Shown here one piece after another: positions 1 through 8,899 of a DNA stretch of 41,751 bases (the first letter of the stretch is position 1; every line of letters begins with the position of its first letter). A model generated the notes under the pieces. The model made no database searches, was not told the DNA's origin, and saw only the letters and a list, made by a program, of their open reading frames with translations. The stretch comes from Gammaproteobacteria bacterium (GTDB taxonomy: Bacteria; Pseudomonadota; Gammaproteobacteria; JAJDOJ01): NCBI GenBank assembly GCA_022340215.1, contig JAJDOJ010000089.1, forward strand, positions 1 through 41,751, given 5' to 3'. A program made the translations under genes and the position numbers.

Positions 1-1
1 T

Positions 2-3000
2 GCGCTGGCGGATTACGCAACGCGCATCTTCCAGTCCGTGTTCGACGCCTCGGGCGTCATCGGTGAGACACGTCAGGACGCGAACGCCTATCTCGGGGAC
101 AACCTGATCGAGTATTCCTTCTATCCCGCGGAGGGCCTGACGAATCGGCTCGACCCCTACCGATTCGACTCCGTGGCGGACTATATCGCCGCGCAGTACG
201 CGCTGATGTTCCCGGATCAACCCCCGGCGGACCCGCGTGACCCGCAATGGCGGGGCGCGCTCGGGGCCTCGCTTAAGAAACACCTGCTGTTCCACAACCT
301 GCTTCGGCTGCTGGGTGAGAACCCGCGCTCGCTGCAGGACATTGTGTTCGGACTGTCCCGGACCCTGCCCGGCGGCGAGGCCAGAGCGTCCACCAACAGG
401 ATCCTGGACAGTCTCTGCGCGTTGATCTCCTGGGCGCGCGACCCGCAAGACGTGGGACGGCCACTGCTGCAGCTGCGGATGCAGCTCTGGACGCGTGAGC
501 TCCGGCGCATGGTGATGCGCGTACCCTCCGGCGCTACTATCGCCGGAGAGGTTCCCCCGGTCGGCGCGGGAGACCCCGAGGCAATGACGCCGGAACTGAC
601 CTTCGCCGACGACCACGGATCGGACAAGGACGCGCTGTTCCTGCCGCTGGTGCAGTGTTCCGAGTGCCGCGCCACCGCCTGGGCGGGCTACAAGCCCGCC
701 GCCGAGGGGCAGCTCAAGTCCGACCTGCGCGCGATCTACAACGCCTTCTTTCAGCGTCAACCGGAGCTGAGGCTGCTTTTCCCGCTGCTGCCCGATGAGT
801 CGCCGCCCGCCGCGCGCGGCGTCGTCAACGGGCTGTGCGGCGCCTGCGGCCATCTTCAGATGGACACGGATGGGTCCTGCCGGGCCTGCGGGCGGGAGAC
901 GCTGCAACGCGTCTACCTGCCCGAACTCCAGAAGGAGAAGACGCGCCGGGGTTCCAGGGCGTTGATCAGCGAGCATCTCTGTCCGGTCTGCGGCGCCACC
1001 GACAGCATGATGGTCTTCGGAGCGAGGACCGCGACCCTGTCTAGCGTAGCCATCCATCACGCCTACGCGACGCAGTACAACGACGACAAGAAACTGATCA
1101 CGTTCTCCGACTCCGTACAGGACGCCGCGCACCGCGCCGGGTTCTTCGGGGCGAGGACCTGGCAGAACAACATCCGCATGGCGATGGCCCAGGCGCTGGA
1201 CGCGAGCGGTCGTCAGGAGATCGGGTTGAGCGAGTTCTACACCTGGCTTCCCCGGTACTGGTCGGACGCTGCCGTGAATCCCGGCGCCTTCGACGGGCGA
1301 CGATTCGTTGCCGAGTTCATCGCGCCCAACATGCTCTGGTATCGGGACTATGAGGCCCTGGTCCTGGATGGCTCCCTGCCCCGGGGCAGCGGCCTTTTCG
1401 CCGACGTCTGCAAGCGGCTGGAATGGGAGGTCCTGGCTGAGTTCGGTTACCGTTCGCGAATCGGCAGGTCGCTGGAACGAACCGGCACGGCGGCGCTGGG
1501 GATTCTCGAGGAACCGGTCGCGGCGTCGGCGGCGCGGATCGCACCGGTACTGATCGAGGAACTGGGTCTGCGAGACCTCGAGCGCCGCGATCTGGACCGG
1601 TTCCTGTGGGGCCTGCTGCTGCATCTCAAGGAAAAGGGGGCGATCTGGCACCGTTTTCTCGATACCTATATCGAACACGGAGGGAGAGCCTATCTCCTGA
1701 CGAGGCTGACCTATCTGCCGCCCTTCGCCGAGCATTCCACCGCGCCCGTGTTCGTGACCGATGCGCACCGGCATTCCAGGTTCGAGAGACTCATTCGAAG
1801 GCAGGGCAGGAGCTGGTACCAGAACTGGTGCCTCAAGGTGCTGTGTCCGGGTCCCCTGTCGCCACAAGGGGTCGAGGCCCCGGTTTACGAGGAGGTCATG
1901 CGGACCCTGACCGAGGAAGGGGTGCTGAAGCGCTTCGAGGCGAGGGGGGCGGGTGTCTGGGGCCTGAATCCGGATGTCCTGTACCTCGGTCGAGCAGTCG
2001 TTCCCCTGGCGACGGAAGGGCGCCGAAGTCAACTCGCCGTCCCGGAGAAAATGGTTGGCGTGCTGGAGGAAATGCCGTCCCTGGTGACTAACGATCCCGG
2101 GACGTATGCCCGGCAGCGCGAGCGGGACCACTGGCTGGAAACCCTGTACCTTCACGGCGAGATCCACCGCGTCGTGGCCGCGGAACATACGGGACTGCTG
2201 GAGCGCGAGGCGCGCGAGGCACTGGAGTCGCGTTTCATCACGGGCAGTGAGCCCTGGCAACCGAACCTACTGTCGGCCACCCCGACGCTCGAGATGGGTA
2301 TCGACATCGGGGACCTGTCCTCGGTGCTGTTGTGCTCGGTTCCCCCGACGCAGTCGAATTACCTGCAGCGCATCGGCCGCGCCGGGCGTAAGGACGGCAA
2401 CGCCTTCAGCATGGCCGTGGCCAATGCCCGACCACACGACCTGTATTTCTACGCGGACCCGCTAGAGATGATGGCGGGCCGGGTGGAGCCGCCGGGGGTC
2501 TTTCTGAACGCCTCGGCCGTGGTCGCGCGACAACTGATGGCGTACTGCATGGACGGGTGGGTGGCCTCGGGGATCGACGAATCCGCGATTCCGGCGACCC
2601 TGCGAAACGTGCTCGATCACGTCGAGCAGGGCGACTTGAAGCGGTTCCCCTTCACGTTCCTGGACTGGGTGAAGGAAAACGCGCCGGACCTGCTGGACGG
2701 TTTTCTCGGCCTGTTCGCCGGGGATTTCACCGAGCGTACGCAATCGACGCTGCGCCACGCCCTGTTCGGAGACAGCCAGGACGTCGAAAGCGTCGAGATG
2801 CGAATCGTCAAGCGTCTCCACGAACTGGTCGTCGAGCGCGGGCGACTGCGCAGCCGCATCGACGCGTTAAAGCGGCAGATCGATCGGATGAAGCGTCAGC
2901 CTACCGATCCTTCCACCGAAAAGGTGCTGGAGGATGCAGCCGGGGAGCGGCAGGGCCTGCTGGCGGTGCTGCGCGCGATCAACGGGCGCGATACCTTCAA

Positions 3001-5572
3001 TTTCCTTACCGATGAAGGCCTGATGCCCAACTACGCGTTCCCGGAGGCCGGGGTGACTTTGCGCTCGGTGATATACCGCCGCAGGCCAGACCCGGCCGAA
3101 GGAGAAAGCCGCTACGAGAACCAGGTCTACGAATACGAACGACCCGGTGCGGCCGCGATCAGCGAGTTCGCACCCTACAATCGGTTCTACGCCGGCGGCC
3201 GACATGTACGTATCGAGCAGATCGACCTCGGACTCTCCGAGATCGAAAACTGGCGTTTCTGCCCGGCCTGCACGCACGCGGAAAACCTCGCGACCAGAGA
3301 CGTGCACGACCGGTGTCCGCGCTGCGGTGATGTCTTGTGGTCGGATATCGGCCAGAGGCGGCAGATGGTCCGGCTGCGTCAGGTCATGGCCAACACGAGC
3401 GATCGCGACAGCCGCATCGGGGACGAATCCGAGGACCGGGAGCCGGTGTTCTACACGCGTCAGATGTTGGCTGATTTCAGTCTCGACGACGTCGAGGTGG
3501 CCTACCGCGTCGCCAATGACGCACTGCCGTTCGGGTTCGAATTCGTTCGCAGGTCGGGATTCCGCGAAATCAATTTCGGGGAGTACGGCATCGGGCCCGA
3601 GCCCAGCGTGATCGCCGGTCGCGAGGCCCAGCGCCCGGGATTCAGGTTGTGCCGGCATTGCGGCATGGTCCAGGACGGTTCGAGGCAGGGACAGAAGCAT
3701 GCCTTCACCTGCAAGGCGCGGAACCAGGACGACGAGGAGAACCTGGTCGAGTGCCTCTATTTGTATCGGGAGTTTTCCTCCGAGGCCATCCGGATCCTGA
3801 TGCCGGGTTCCTCCATGGGCAGCGACGACAGGACACTCAATTCCTTCATCGCCGCGATCCAGCTCGGCCTGAAGCGCAAGTTCGGCGGGCAGGTCGATCA
3901 CCTGCGCCTGCTTTCCTACGACGAACCGGAGCGTGAGGGAAGCGGCCGTCGCCATTATCTCATGCTGTTCGATTCGGTGCCCGGAGGGACCGGGTACCTG
4001 CAGGAACTGATGCGGTCGAGCCGGCAGCTGCTCGAGGTGTTCGAGCTGGCGCGGGACACCATGGTCCGGTGCGAGTGTAACCACACCGACAGCGACGGCT
4101 GCTATCACTGCCTCTACGCCTATCGGAACAGTTACGGGATGGAGACGACCTCCCGCGACACCGCCGTATCGTTGCTCAACGAGATCCTGGAGGCCGGAGA
4201 CCGGTTCGAGTCGGTCGCGACGATCAGCGACATCCAGTCGAACCCCGTTCTGGACAGCGAGCTTGAAGCGCGCTTCGTCGAAGCGCTCCGTCGTTTTACT
4301 TCCGGGGACATGGACGTGCAGTTACAGCCCCAGGTGGTCAATGGCAAGCCCGGATATTTTCTGCGTGTCGGCGAGTGTGTGTATACGATCGAGCCTCAGG
4401 TGAAGGTGGGGCCCGCGGATGGCGTACAGTTCCCGAGCAAGCCGGACTTCATGTTGCGTTCGGCGCGTACTGGGGAGGACTTCAAGCCGGTTGCCGTGTT
4501 TCTCGACGGCTACGAGTATCACCGGGACAAACTCGCGGACGATACCGCCAAGCGTCTGGCGATCGTACAGAGCGGCCGCTATCTGCAGTGGAGCCTCACC
4601 TGGAACGACGTCAACGCGCAGTTCGCCAAGTCCGCGATCCAGTCCCGGAACCCGTTTGTCGAGGGCCTTCGACCGCGGATGCGGGGCCTTCAGGAGGAGC
4701 TGGCGGGCAGGCTGGGAATCGGGGACCTGGCGAAGGTTGCCAGCCAGCCGCCATTGACGCAGCTGATGCGTTATCTGGAGAACCCCGACTCCCGTGCCTG
4801 GACCGGCCTGGCATTCTGCCGGTGCCTCGGCTGGTTCGACCAGGGCGCGATGCGAGGTGGGACGGTACGGGAGCGGTTCGAGAACTGGTTCGCTTCGAAC
4901 GGGAGCGAGGAATTCAGCCAGGCCCTCGCGGCGTTACCCGCGGATCGCGCCTACGGCGGACTCGCCTGGGACCGCGAGGACGACCCCTTGAGCGTGAGAT
5001 GCGTGCTTCCGCTCGAAGCGCTGGGTCAAGGGGGTGCGGGTCCCAAGCCGGATTTCATGGGGGGCAGCGTGTCGTTCGACGATTCGCGCGACTTCGAGCC
5101 CGATGTTCACAAGGCCGCCTGGCAAGGCCTGCTTCGCGCGTGGAACCTCCTCCAGTTCCTGCCGTCCTTCGGTTTTTTCAGTACGCGAGGGTGCGCCGCA
5201 GGGGTGTACGAGCCGGTTCCCTGGCGATACGCCTGGGACGTGACGAAGCCGAAAACGGCGGCGCCCCCGGGGACCGTCTCCGCGGTACTTGACGCGGTAC
5301 TGGAGGAGGCGGTGGAAGCGGTTCACGACGGATTGAGACGGTTATCCGAATCCGGGTATCGGCTACCCTCCGTCGCGTACGAACTGCAGGATGAGGGCGG
5401 GGAAATCGTGGGCGAGGCCGAACTCGCATGGGCGAGAGAAAAGATCGCCGGGCTGTTGGCCGATCAGCGGGAGTTCGGGCCGATGTTCGAGTCGTCGGGG
5501 TGGCGGATACTGGTGCTGGATTCGGAAAACCAATGGGTAGGGGTCGTGAGCGACCTCCTGGGGGGACAATAG
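2..5572 (+). CDS. Large SF2 helicase with DUF1998 and nuclease-like C-terminus, 5' partial
   Basis: The reading frame is open from the first bases of the window, so the start, Walker A and DEAD/DEAH motifs lie upstream; a GTG at 38 is probably internal. About 1,856 residues are visible. Numbering from position 38, Cys pairs of Zn-ribbon type lie near 208-318 and 1074-1103. A conserved stretch with SDSVQDAAHRAGFF follows near 352. Helicase motifs V and VI (ATPTLEMGIDIG and QRIGRAGRK) lie near 747-787. A DUF1998 domain spans about 1200-1370, with DSVPGGTGYL and the Cys cluster CECNHTDSDGCYHCLYAYR. Near 1470-1505, PDFML followed by VAVFLDGYEYH suggests a PD-(D/E)XK or Vsr-like fold. Size and architecture resemble the defence helicases DruE (Druantia) and, more distantly, DrmA/DrmB (DISARM). 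The DNA-processing defence role is inferred from architecture and from the coupled downstream helicase. The helicase and DUF1998 call is firm; the system name is not. Confidence 0.85.
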   Translation, partial: ALADYATRIFQSVFDASGVIGETRQDANAYLGDNLIEYSFYPAEGLTNRLDPYRFDSVADYIAAQYALMFPDQPPADPRDPQWRGALGASLKKHLLFHNLLRLLGENPRSLQDIVFGLSRTLPGGEARASTNRILDSLCALISWARDPQDVGRPLLQLRMQLWTRELRRMVMRVPSGATIAGEVPPVGAGDPEAMTPELTFADDHGSDKDALFLPLVQCSECRATAWAGYKPAAEGQLKSDLRAIYNAFFQRQPELRLLFPLLPDESPPAARGVVNGLCGACGHLQMDTDGSCRACGRETLQRVYLPELQKEKTRRGSRALISEHLCPVCGATDSMMVFGARTATLSSVAIHHAYATQYNDDKKLITFSDSVQDAAHRAGFFGARTWQNNIRMAMAQALDASGRQEIGLSEFYTWLPRYWSDAAVNPGAFDGRRFVAEFIAPNMLWYRDYEALVLDGSLPRGSGLFADVCKRLEWEVLAEFGYRSRIGRSLERTGTAALGILEEPVAASAARIAPVLIEELGLRDLERRDLDRFLWGLLLHLKEKGAIWHRFLDTYIEHGGRAYLLTRLTYLPPFAEHSTAPVFVTDAHRHSRFERLIRRQGRSWYQNWCLKVLCPGPLSPQGVEAPVYEEVMRTLTEEGVLKRFEARGAGVWGLNPDVLYLGRAVVPLATEGRRSQLAVPEKMVGVLEEMPSLVTNDPGTYARQRERDHWLETLYLHGEIHRVVAAEHTGLLEREAREALESRFITGSEPWQPNLLSATPTLEMGIDIGDLSSVLLCSVPPTQSNYLQRIGRAGRKDGNAFSMAVANARPHDLYFYADPLEMMAGRVEPPGVFLNASAVVARQLMAYCMDGWVASGIDESAIPATLRNVLDHVEQGDLKRFPFTFLDWVKENAPDLLDGFLGLFAGDFTERTQSTLRHALFGDSQDVESVEMRIVKRLHELVVERGRLRSRIDALKRQIDRMKRQPTDPSTEKVLEDAAGERQGLLAVLRAINGRDTFNFLTDEGLMPNYAFPEAGVTLRSVIYRRRPDPAEGESRYENQVYEYERPGAAAISEFAPYNRFYAGGRHVRIEQIDLGLSEIENWRFCPACTHAENLATRDVHDRCPRCGDVLWSDIGQRRQMVRLRQVMANTSDRDSRIGDESEDREPVFYTRQMLADFSLDDVEVAYRVANDALPFGFEFVRRSGFREINFGEYGIGPEPSVIAGREAQRPGFRLCRHCGMVQDGSRQGQKHAFTCKARNQDDEENLVECLYLYREFSSEAIRILMPGSSMGSDDRTLNSFIAAIQLGLKRKFGGQVDHLRLLSYDEPEREGSGRRHYLMLFDSVPGGTGYLQELMRSSRQLLEVFELARDTMVRCECNHTDSDGCYHCLYAYRNSYGMETTSRDTAVSLLNEILEAGDRFESVATISDIQSNPVLDSELEARFVEALRRFTSGDMDVQLQPQVVNGKPGYFLRVGECVYTIEPQVKVGPADGVQFPSKPDFMLRSARTGEDFKPVAVFLDGYEYHRDKLADDTAKRLAIVQSGRYLQWSLTWNDVNAQFAKSAIQSRNPFVEGLRPRMRGLQEELAGRLGIGDLAKVASQPPLTQLMRYLENPDSRAWTGLAFCRCLGWFDQGAMRGGTVRERFENWFASNGSEEFSQALAALPADRAYGGLAWDREDDPLSVRCVLPLEALGQGGAGPKPDFMGGSVSFDDSRDFEPDVHKAAWQGLLRAWNLLQFLPSFGFFSTRGCAAGVYEPVPWRYAWDVTKPKTAAPPGTVSAVLDAVLEEAVEAVHDGLRRLSESGYRLPSVAYELQDEGGEIVGEAELAWAREKIAGLLADQREFGPMFESSGWRILVLDSENQWVGVVSDLLGGQ

Positions 5573-5573
5573 G

Positions 5574-7697
5574 ATGGCGGAAAAGCCGAAAGTCGCGATT
5601 TCCTCCGACTTCTTCACCGCGTTCGCGCGTCTTCCGAAAGTACAGCACGCCAAGGTCAGCAAGTTCGTCACCAACTTCGAGAAGAATCCGAACGCCAAGG
5701 GCATCAACTACGAAAAGATCGCCAATGCGACCGACAAGAACATGCGCTCGGTCCGGATCGATCAGACCTACCGGGGGATCGTGCTCAATCCCGGGGAGGG
5801 CGATGTCTACATCCTCCTCTGGGTCGACCACCACGACGCGGCCTACGACTGGGCGATGCGTCGCCAATGCGACATCAATCCAGCGACCGGATCCATACAG
5901 GTCTACGAGGCGAAGACGCGTGCCGGTGAACCAGCCGTTGCGCAACCCCCCGCTTCGGTGCCGGGCGTGTTCGATGCGTTGAAAGACAAGGAACTCGTCC
6001 GCCTCGGGGTACCCGAGGCCCTGCTTCCGCTGGTGAAACAAGTGACAACGGAAGGCGGGCTCGATCAGATCGAGAACCGGCTGCCCGTCGAGGCCTACGA
6101 AGGGCTCTACCTCTACCTTGCCGGCAGCCGGTACGATGAGATCATCAACGAGCGGGAACCGCTCTCCGTGCCGGAGGTTGATACGGATGACTTCGAAAAG
6201 GCCCTCGACCGCTCGGAGTCGAGATCGCGGTTTGTCGTCGTCGAAGACGAGCTGGAGCTTGCGGCGATGCTCAACGCGCCCCTGGACCGTTGGCGCGTTT
6301 TTCTGCATCCCTCGCAGTACCGCCTCGTTCGGGGGACGAAGAACGGTCCGGTAAGGGTCCTCGGTGGCGCCGGTACCGGTAAAACGGTTGTCGCCATGCA
6401 TCGCGCGAAATGGCTGGCAGAGAACGTCGCCACGGACACGAAAAAGGTCCTGTTCACGACCTTTACCCGAAACCTGGCGACGGATCTCGAGGAGAACCTG
6501 CGTTCGATCTGCACGCCGGAACAGATGTCGCGGATCGAGGTCGTCAATCTCGATCGGTGGGTCACGCGATTCCTTCGAAAACGAAAGTACGACTACAGCA
6601 TCGCTTTCGGGAAGGACGCCGAACCTTTCTGGCAACGCGCCCTGGATCTGAAACCGGCGAACGCCAATTTGCCGGATGCCTTCTTTCGCGAGGAGTGGCA
6701 GCGCGTCATCCAGCCCCAGAGTATCGAGACGGTGGATCAGTACAAGCGTGCGTCGCGGATCGGTCGCGGGATCGCCCTGAGCCGTTCGATGAAGGTCGCC
6801 ATCTGGCCGGTTTTCGAGGAATACCGCAATCAGCTCACGATCCACAAGAAGAAAGAGGTAGACGATGCCTATCGTGACGCCGCGTGCCTACTGGAACATG
6901 AGCGGGGCGTGCTGGGATATGTGTCGGTCATCGTCGACGAGGCGCAGGACATGGGCACCCAGGCCTTCCTGCTGCTGAGGAAGATCGTTCCCGAGGGCGC
7001 CAACGACCTTTTCATCGTCGGAGACGGACATCAGCGCATCTACGGGCGAAACCGGGTCGTGCTCGGTCGATGCGGCATCAATATCCGTGGGCGATCCAGC
7101 CGACTGACGATCAACTACAGAACTACGGAAGAGATTCGGCGCTGGGCGGTCAGCCTGCTGGAGGGGTGCTCTATAGACGATCTCGACGGAGGGTGGGATA
7201 CCACTGCGGGATACAAGGCGCTGACGCACGGGGACCAACCCGAATTGAGACATTTCGAAACCTGGGAACAACAGGCCGGTTTCATCGTCGATCTGTTGGG
7301 TAAGTCATCGCAGGACGGAAGCCCGTTGTCCCATACCTGTGCGGTCGCGCGAATCCGTCGGGAGGTCGACGCAATCGTGTCGTTTCTCGATGGTGAGGGG
7401 ATCAGGACGCAACGTATAGAGGCCAACGGAAGCGACCACGGGAACCCGGAAGCCGTCAGGGTGGCCACGATGCATCGCGTCAAGGGCCTTGAGTTCGATC
7501 GGGTCATACTCGCGAGCATCAACGATGGGGTCGTACCGCTTCAGGCGGTGACCAGTGACAGGGGGGACCCAGTCGAGGCCCGACAGGCCGATCTGGAAGA
7601 GCGATCCCTGCTGTATGTTTCCGTGACCCGGGCAAAGAAGGAAGCGTACGTCTTGAGTTACGGCACGAAGAGTCCGTATCTCCAATCGCCAAGCTGA
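5574..7697 (+). CDS. UvrD-like SF1 helicase with N-terminal RelE/ParE-like domain
   Basis: A 707-residue protein starting one base after the stop of the upstream helicase, so the two are translationally coupled. Residues 1-105 look like a RelE/ParE toxin fold: a basic helical segment with FFTAFARLP, then beta strands with MRSVRIDQTYRGIVL and DVYILLWVDHHDAAY. The rest is a UvrD/Rep-type helicase. It has Walker A GGAGTGKT (about 264), the DEAQD Walker B (about 454), GDGHQRIYG (about 482), INYRTTEEI (about 512), TMHRVKGLEFD (about 631) and YVSVTRAKK (about 680). All core motifs are intact and no nuclease domain follows. RelE-UvrD fusions are a known architecture; the toxin-like part may bind DNA or RNA rather than act as a ribosome-dependent RNase. 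Pairing with a DUF1998 helicase suggests a defence role, by inference. Confidence 0.9.
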   Translation: MAEKPKVAISSDFFTAFARLPKVQHAKVSKFVTNFEKNPNAKGINYEKIANATDKNMRSVRIDQTYRGIVLNPGEGDVYILLWVDHHDAAYDWAMRRQCDINPATGSIQVYEAKTRAGEPAVAQPPASVPGVFDALKDKELVRLGVPEALLPLVKQVTTEGGLDQIENRLPVEAYEGLYLYLAGSRYDEIINEREPLSVPEVDTDDFEKALDRSESRSRFVVVEDELELAAMLNAPLDRWRVFLHPSQYRLVRGTKNGPVRVLGGAGTGKTVVAMHRAKWLAENVATDTKKVLFTTFTRNLATDLEENLRSICTPEQMSRIEVVNLDRWVTRFLRKRKYDYSIAFGKDAEPFWQRALDLKPANANLPDAFFREEWQRVIQPQSIETVDQYKRASRIGRGIALSRSMKVAIWPVFEEYRNQLTIHKKKEVDDAYRDAACLLEHERGVLGYVSVIVDEAQDMGTQAFLLLRKIVPEGANDLFIVGDGHQRIYGRNRVVLGRCGINIRGRSSRLTINYRTTEEIRRWAVSLLEGCSIDDLDGGWDTTAGYKALTHGDQPELRHFETWEQQAGFIVDLLGKSSQDGSPLSHTCAVARIRREVDAIVSFLDGEGIRTQRIEANGSDHGNPEAVRVATMHRVKGLEFDRVILASINDGVVPLQAVTSDRGDPVEARQADLEERSLLYVSVTRAKKEAYVLSYGTKSPYLQSPS

Positions 7698-7766
7698 ATC
7701 TTTGTATCATGTCCTGATCGGCGCAGTTCCTCATTCAAGGTCCTAAGCGACTGGATATGGGTGTTT

Positions 7767-7783
7767 GGCGGCGTGACGCCGCC
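7767..7783. terminator. GC hairpin downstream of the helicase operon
   Basis: GGCGGCG-TGA-CGCCGCC is a perfect 7-bp stem with a 3-base loop, about 70 bases after the stop of the RelE-UvrD helicase gene. No T-run follows, so intrinsic termination is uncertain. It may instead stabilise the transcript 3' end. Confidence 0.3.
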
Positions 7784-7872
7784 TCGTTCGGCACCTGCCT
7801 GTGCAGATCGTTACACCCCCATTAGCCCTCCTTTTCGCCTCTGCATCGGCTGTAATTAACTGTTCTGGATGA

Positions 7873-7957
7873 CCTTTTTCTCCGGAAACACAAGGCGACA
7901 CGCAGTCTGCAACAAGAAGGACACCGGAAACGGTAGTCATTTGACAGAAATCGCCTT
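7873..7957 (+). repeat. Truncated MITE-like element, right end retained
   Basis: The last bases (GTCATTTGACAGAAATCGCC, then TTA) match the right terminus of the complete element at 23916-24079 almost perfectly. Upstream, a weaker match to its interior is visible (a TTTTC block, CAAGGCGA, GCAACA, AGGAC). The left terminus is missing. The copy ends directly against the receiver-domain remnant, so insertion or recombination here probably helped to truncate that gene. Confidence 0.55.
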
Positions 7958-8165
7958 ATCGCCCGATCGGGCATGCCAGCGGCGATAGTTCTGTTCGTGG
8001 TCATGACCGCCTCCCAGGAGATCGATACGGCAGTGGCCTGCATGAAGGCCGGTGCGTTCGACTATCTGGTCAAACCCGTAGACGAGAACCGGTATCTCTC
8101 GTGCGTGCGCAGGGCTCTCGAGATGCGTTTCCTGCGTCACCAGCTCGGGGCCCCTGAAGGCGTCG
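7958..8165 (+). pseudogene. Response-regulator receiver domain remnant
   Basis: Plus-strand codons from about 7958 read as the C-terminal half of a CheY-like receiver domain. The strand ending in VVMTA, helix DTAVACMKAGAFDYL, the conserved Lys in VKPVDENR, and helix YLSCVRRALEMRFLRHQ follow in the usual order. The N-terminal half with the phospho-acceptor Asp is absent, as is any output domain. The VRRALE-type ending is typical of NtrC-like regulators. The fragment is bounded on the left by a repeat end and on the right by the decayed AraC-family gene on the other strand. It is a dead fragment; the parent gene is not in the window. Confidence 0.7.
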
Positions 8166-8171
8166 ATGCAG

Positions 8172-8580
8172 CGTGCGCTCGTGCATGCAGAGCTGGCTGG
8201 CCAGGTTGCTCACCGCGAAATTCCCGCTTGCCAGTGACCGGCGCAGTTACCGGCGCAGTCTTGCGACGGTGTCCTCCCTACGGCGGGCGTGGCGTTCGTT
8301 CGCTTCCGACATGAGATGGTGCTGAAGCAGTGGATCCGCACTGCTCAGCCGATGGTCCAGCCAGTGGGTTCGGAACACCACGGCGTTCTGCTCCGAGTCG
8401 AACCGAATAGGCGCTCGGAAAAACTGACGATATGGCTCCCGGTTCGGCGGCGCTCGCCTCGAGAGGCACGCCTTGTCGAAGAGTGTTTGCGGGTCACCGC
8501 CGAACTCCCGTAGAATCTCCGGCACGCTCATCAGGGGGCTGACGCGAACGGTTCCGTCGACCCGGGCAGTTTGATCCCGG
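8172..8580 (-). pseudogene. Decayed AraC-family regulator (duplicate of 10941-11987)
   Basis: The minus-strand translation gives MSVPEILREFGGDPQTLFDK and then jumps to LSRRAP, a YRQFFRAPIRFDSEQNAVVF block and ADPLLQHHL. These match two separated parts of the intact regulator at 10941-11987. About 150 residues of the effector-binding domain are missing in between. The protein breaks off before the helix-turn-helix region, near the intact protein's LSLHERTL segment. Similarity also continues upstream of the ATG (a VSPLM motif). With no DNA-binding domain it cannot act as a regulator. It lies divergent to the secreted-protein gene at 8900, exactly as the intact regulator lies divergent to the paralogue at 12189. 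Confidence 0.8.
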
Positions 8581-8640
8581 TTCCTCGATGTTGTGGCTCT
8601 TTGTCCCGCAGCATTGGCAATCTCCGATTCCCTTTTGCGA

Positions 8641-8667
8641 ACTGTCCGATATTGTCGAGTAATTGTC
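8641..8667. promoter_or_regulatory. Phased TTGTC-type operator array, left copy
   Basis: Three half-sites, ACTGTC (8641), ATTGTC (8651) and ATTGTC (8662), start 10 and 11 bp apart and so lie on one face of the helix. The same three sites with identical spacing occur at 12015-12041, upstream of the intact regulator. AraC-family proteins bind direct repeats of about this period. The array lies between the decayed regulator and the gene at 8900. It is a likely operator, by inference. Confidence 0.55.
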
Positions 8668-8706
8668 CGGAAATGCTACAGTACCATGTGCAGAATATTG
8701 CTGAGG

Positions 8707-8722
8707 CTTGACTTCAGTCAAG
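8707..8722. promoter_or_regulatory. Perfect palindrome upstream of the 8900 gene
   Basis: CTTGACT-TC-AGTCAAG is a perfect 7-bp inverted repeat, about 180 bases before the ATG at 8900. It has no counterpart in the duplicate upstream region at 12042-12188. It could be an operator or a chance palindrome. Confidence 0.25.
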
Positions 8723-8899
8723 AAGCGGTGTGGCGGTGCGTACTCCACTTCGAGCACGGGAAACCGGACTGGCTGGGCCGAGGTTCCCTCACCGGAAAAT
8801 GCGAGCCGCGACGCTGAGTCGATGTTCATCGTTGGGGAATTGACGGTCATGACGGCTCGAGTGCAAGAACAATTATCAATGGCTTAAAAGGAGAGACCG

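Larger units (their letters stand above)
7698..7957. other. Gene-free stretch with a hairpin and a repeat end
   Basis: No convincing gene is visible between the helicase operon and the receiver-domain remnant. The stretch holds a perfect GC hairpin at 7767-7783 and, from about 7873, sequence related to the MITE-like element described at 23916-24079. The remaining bases match nothing I recognise. Confidence 0.5.

Noticed and set aside
2867-4108. Long minus-strand open frame opposite the giant helicase gene
   Set aside because: It mirrors codon structure of the real gene in GC-rich DNA and shows no recognisable domain. The same applies to long antisense frames opposite 5178-6845, 9368-10081, 12117-13130, 35079-36467 and 37419-39167.
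7958-8314. Functional response-regulator gene
   Set aside because: Only the second half of the receiver domain is present. Codons after about 8165 belong to the opposite-strand AraC remnant, and the phospho-acceptor Asp is missing.
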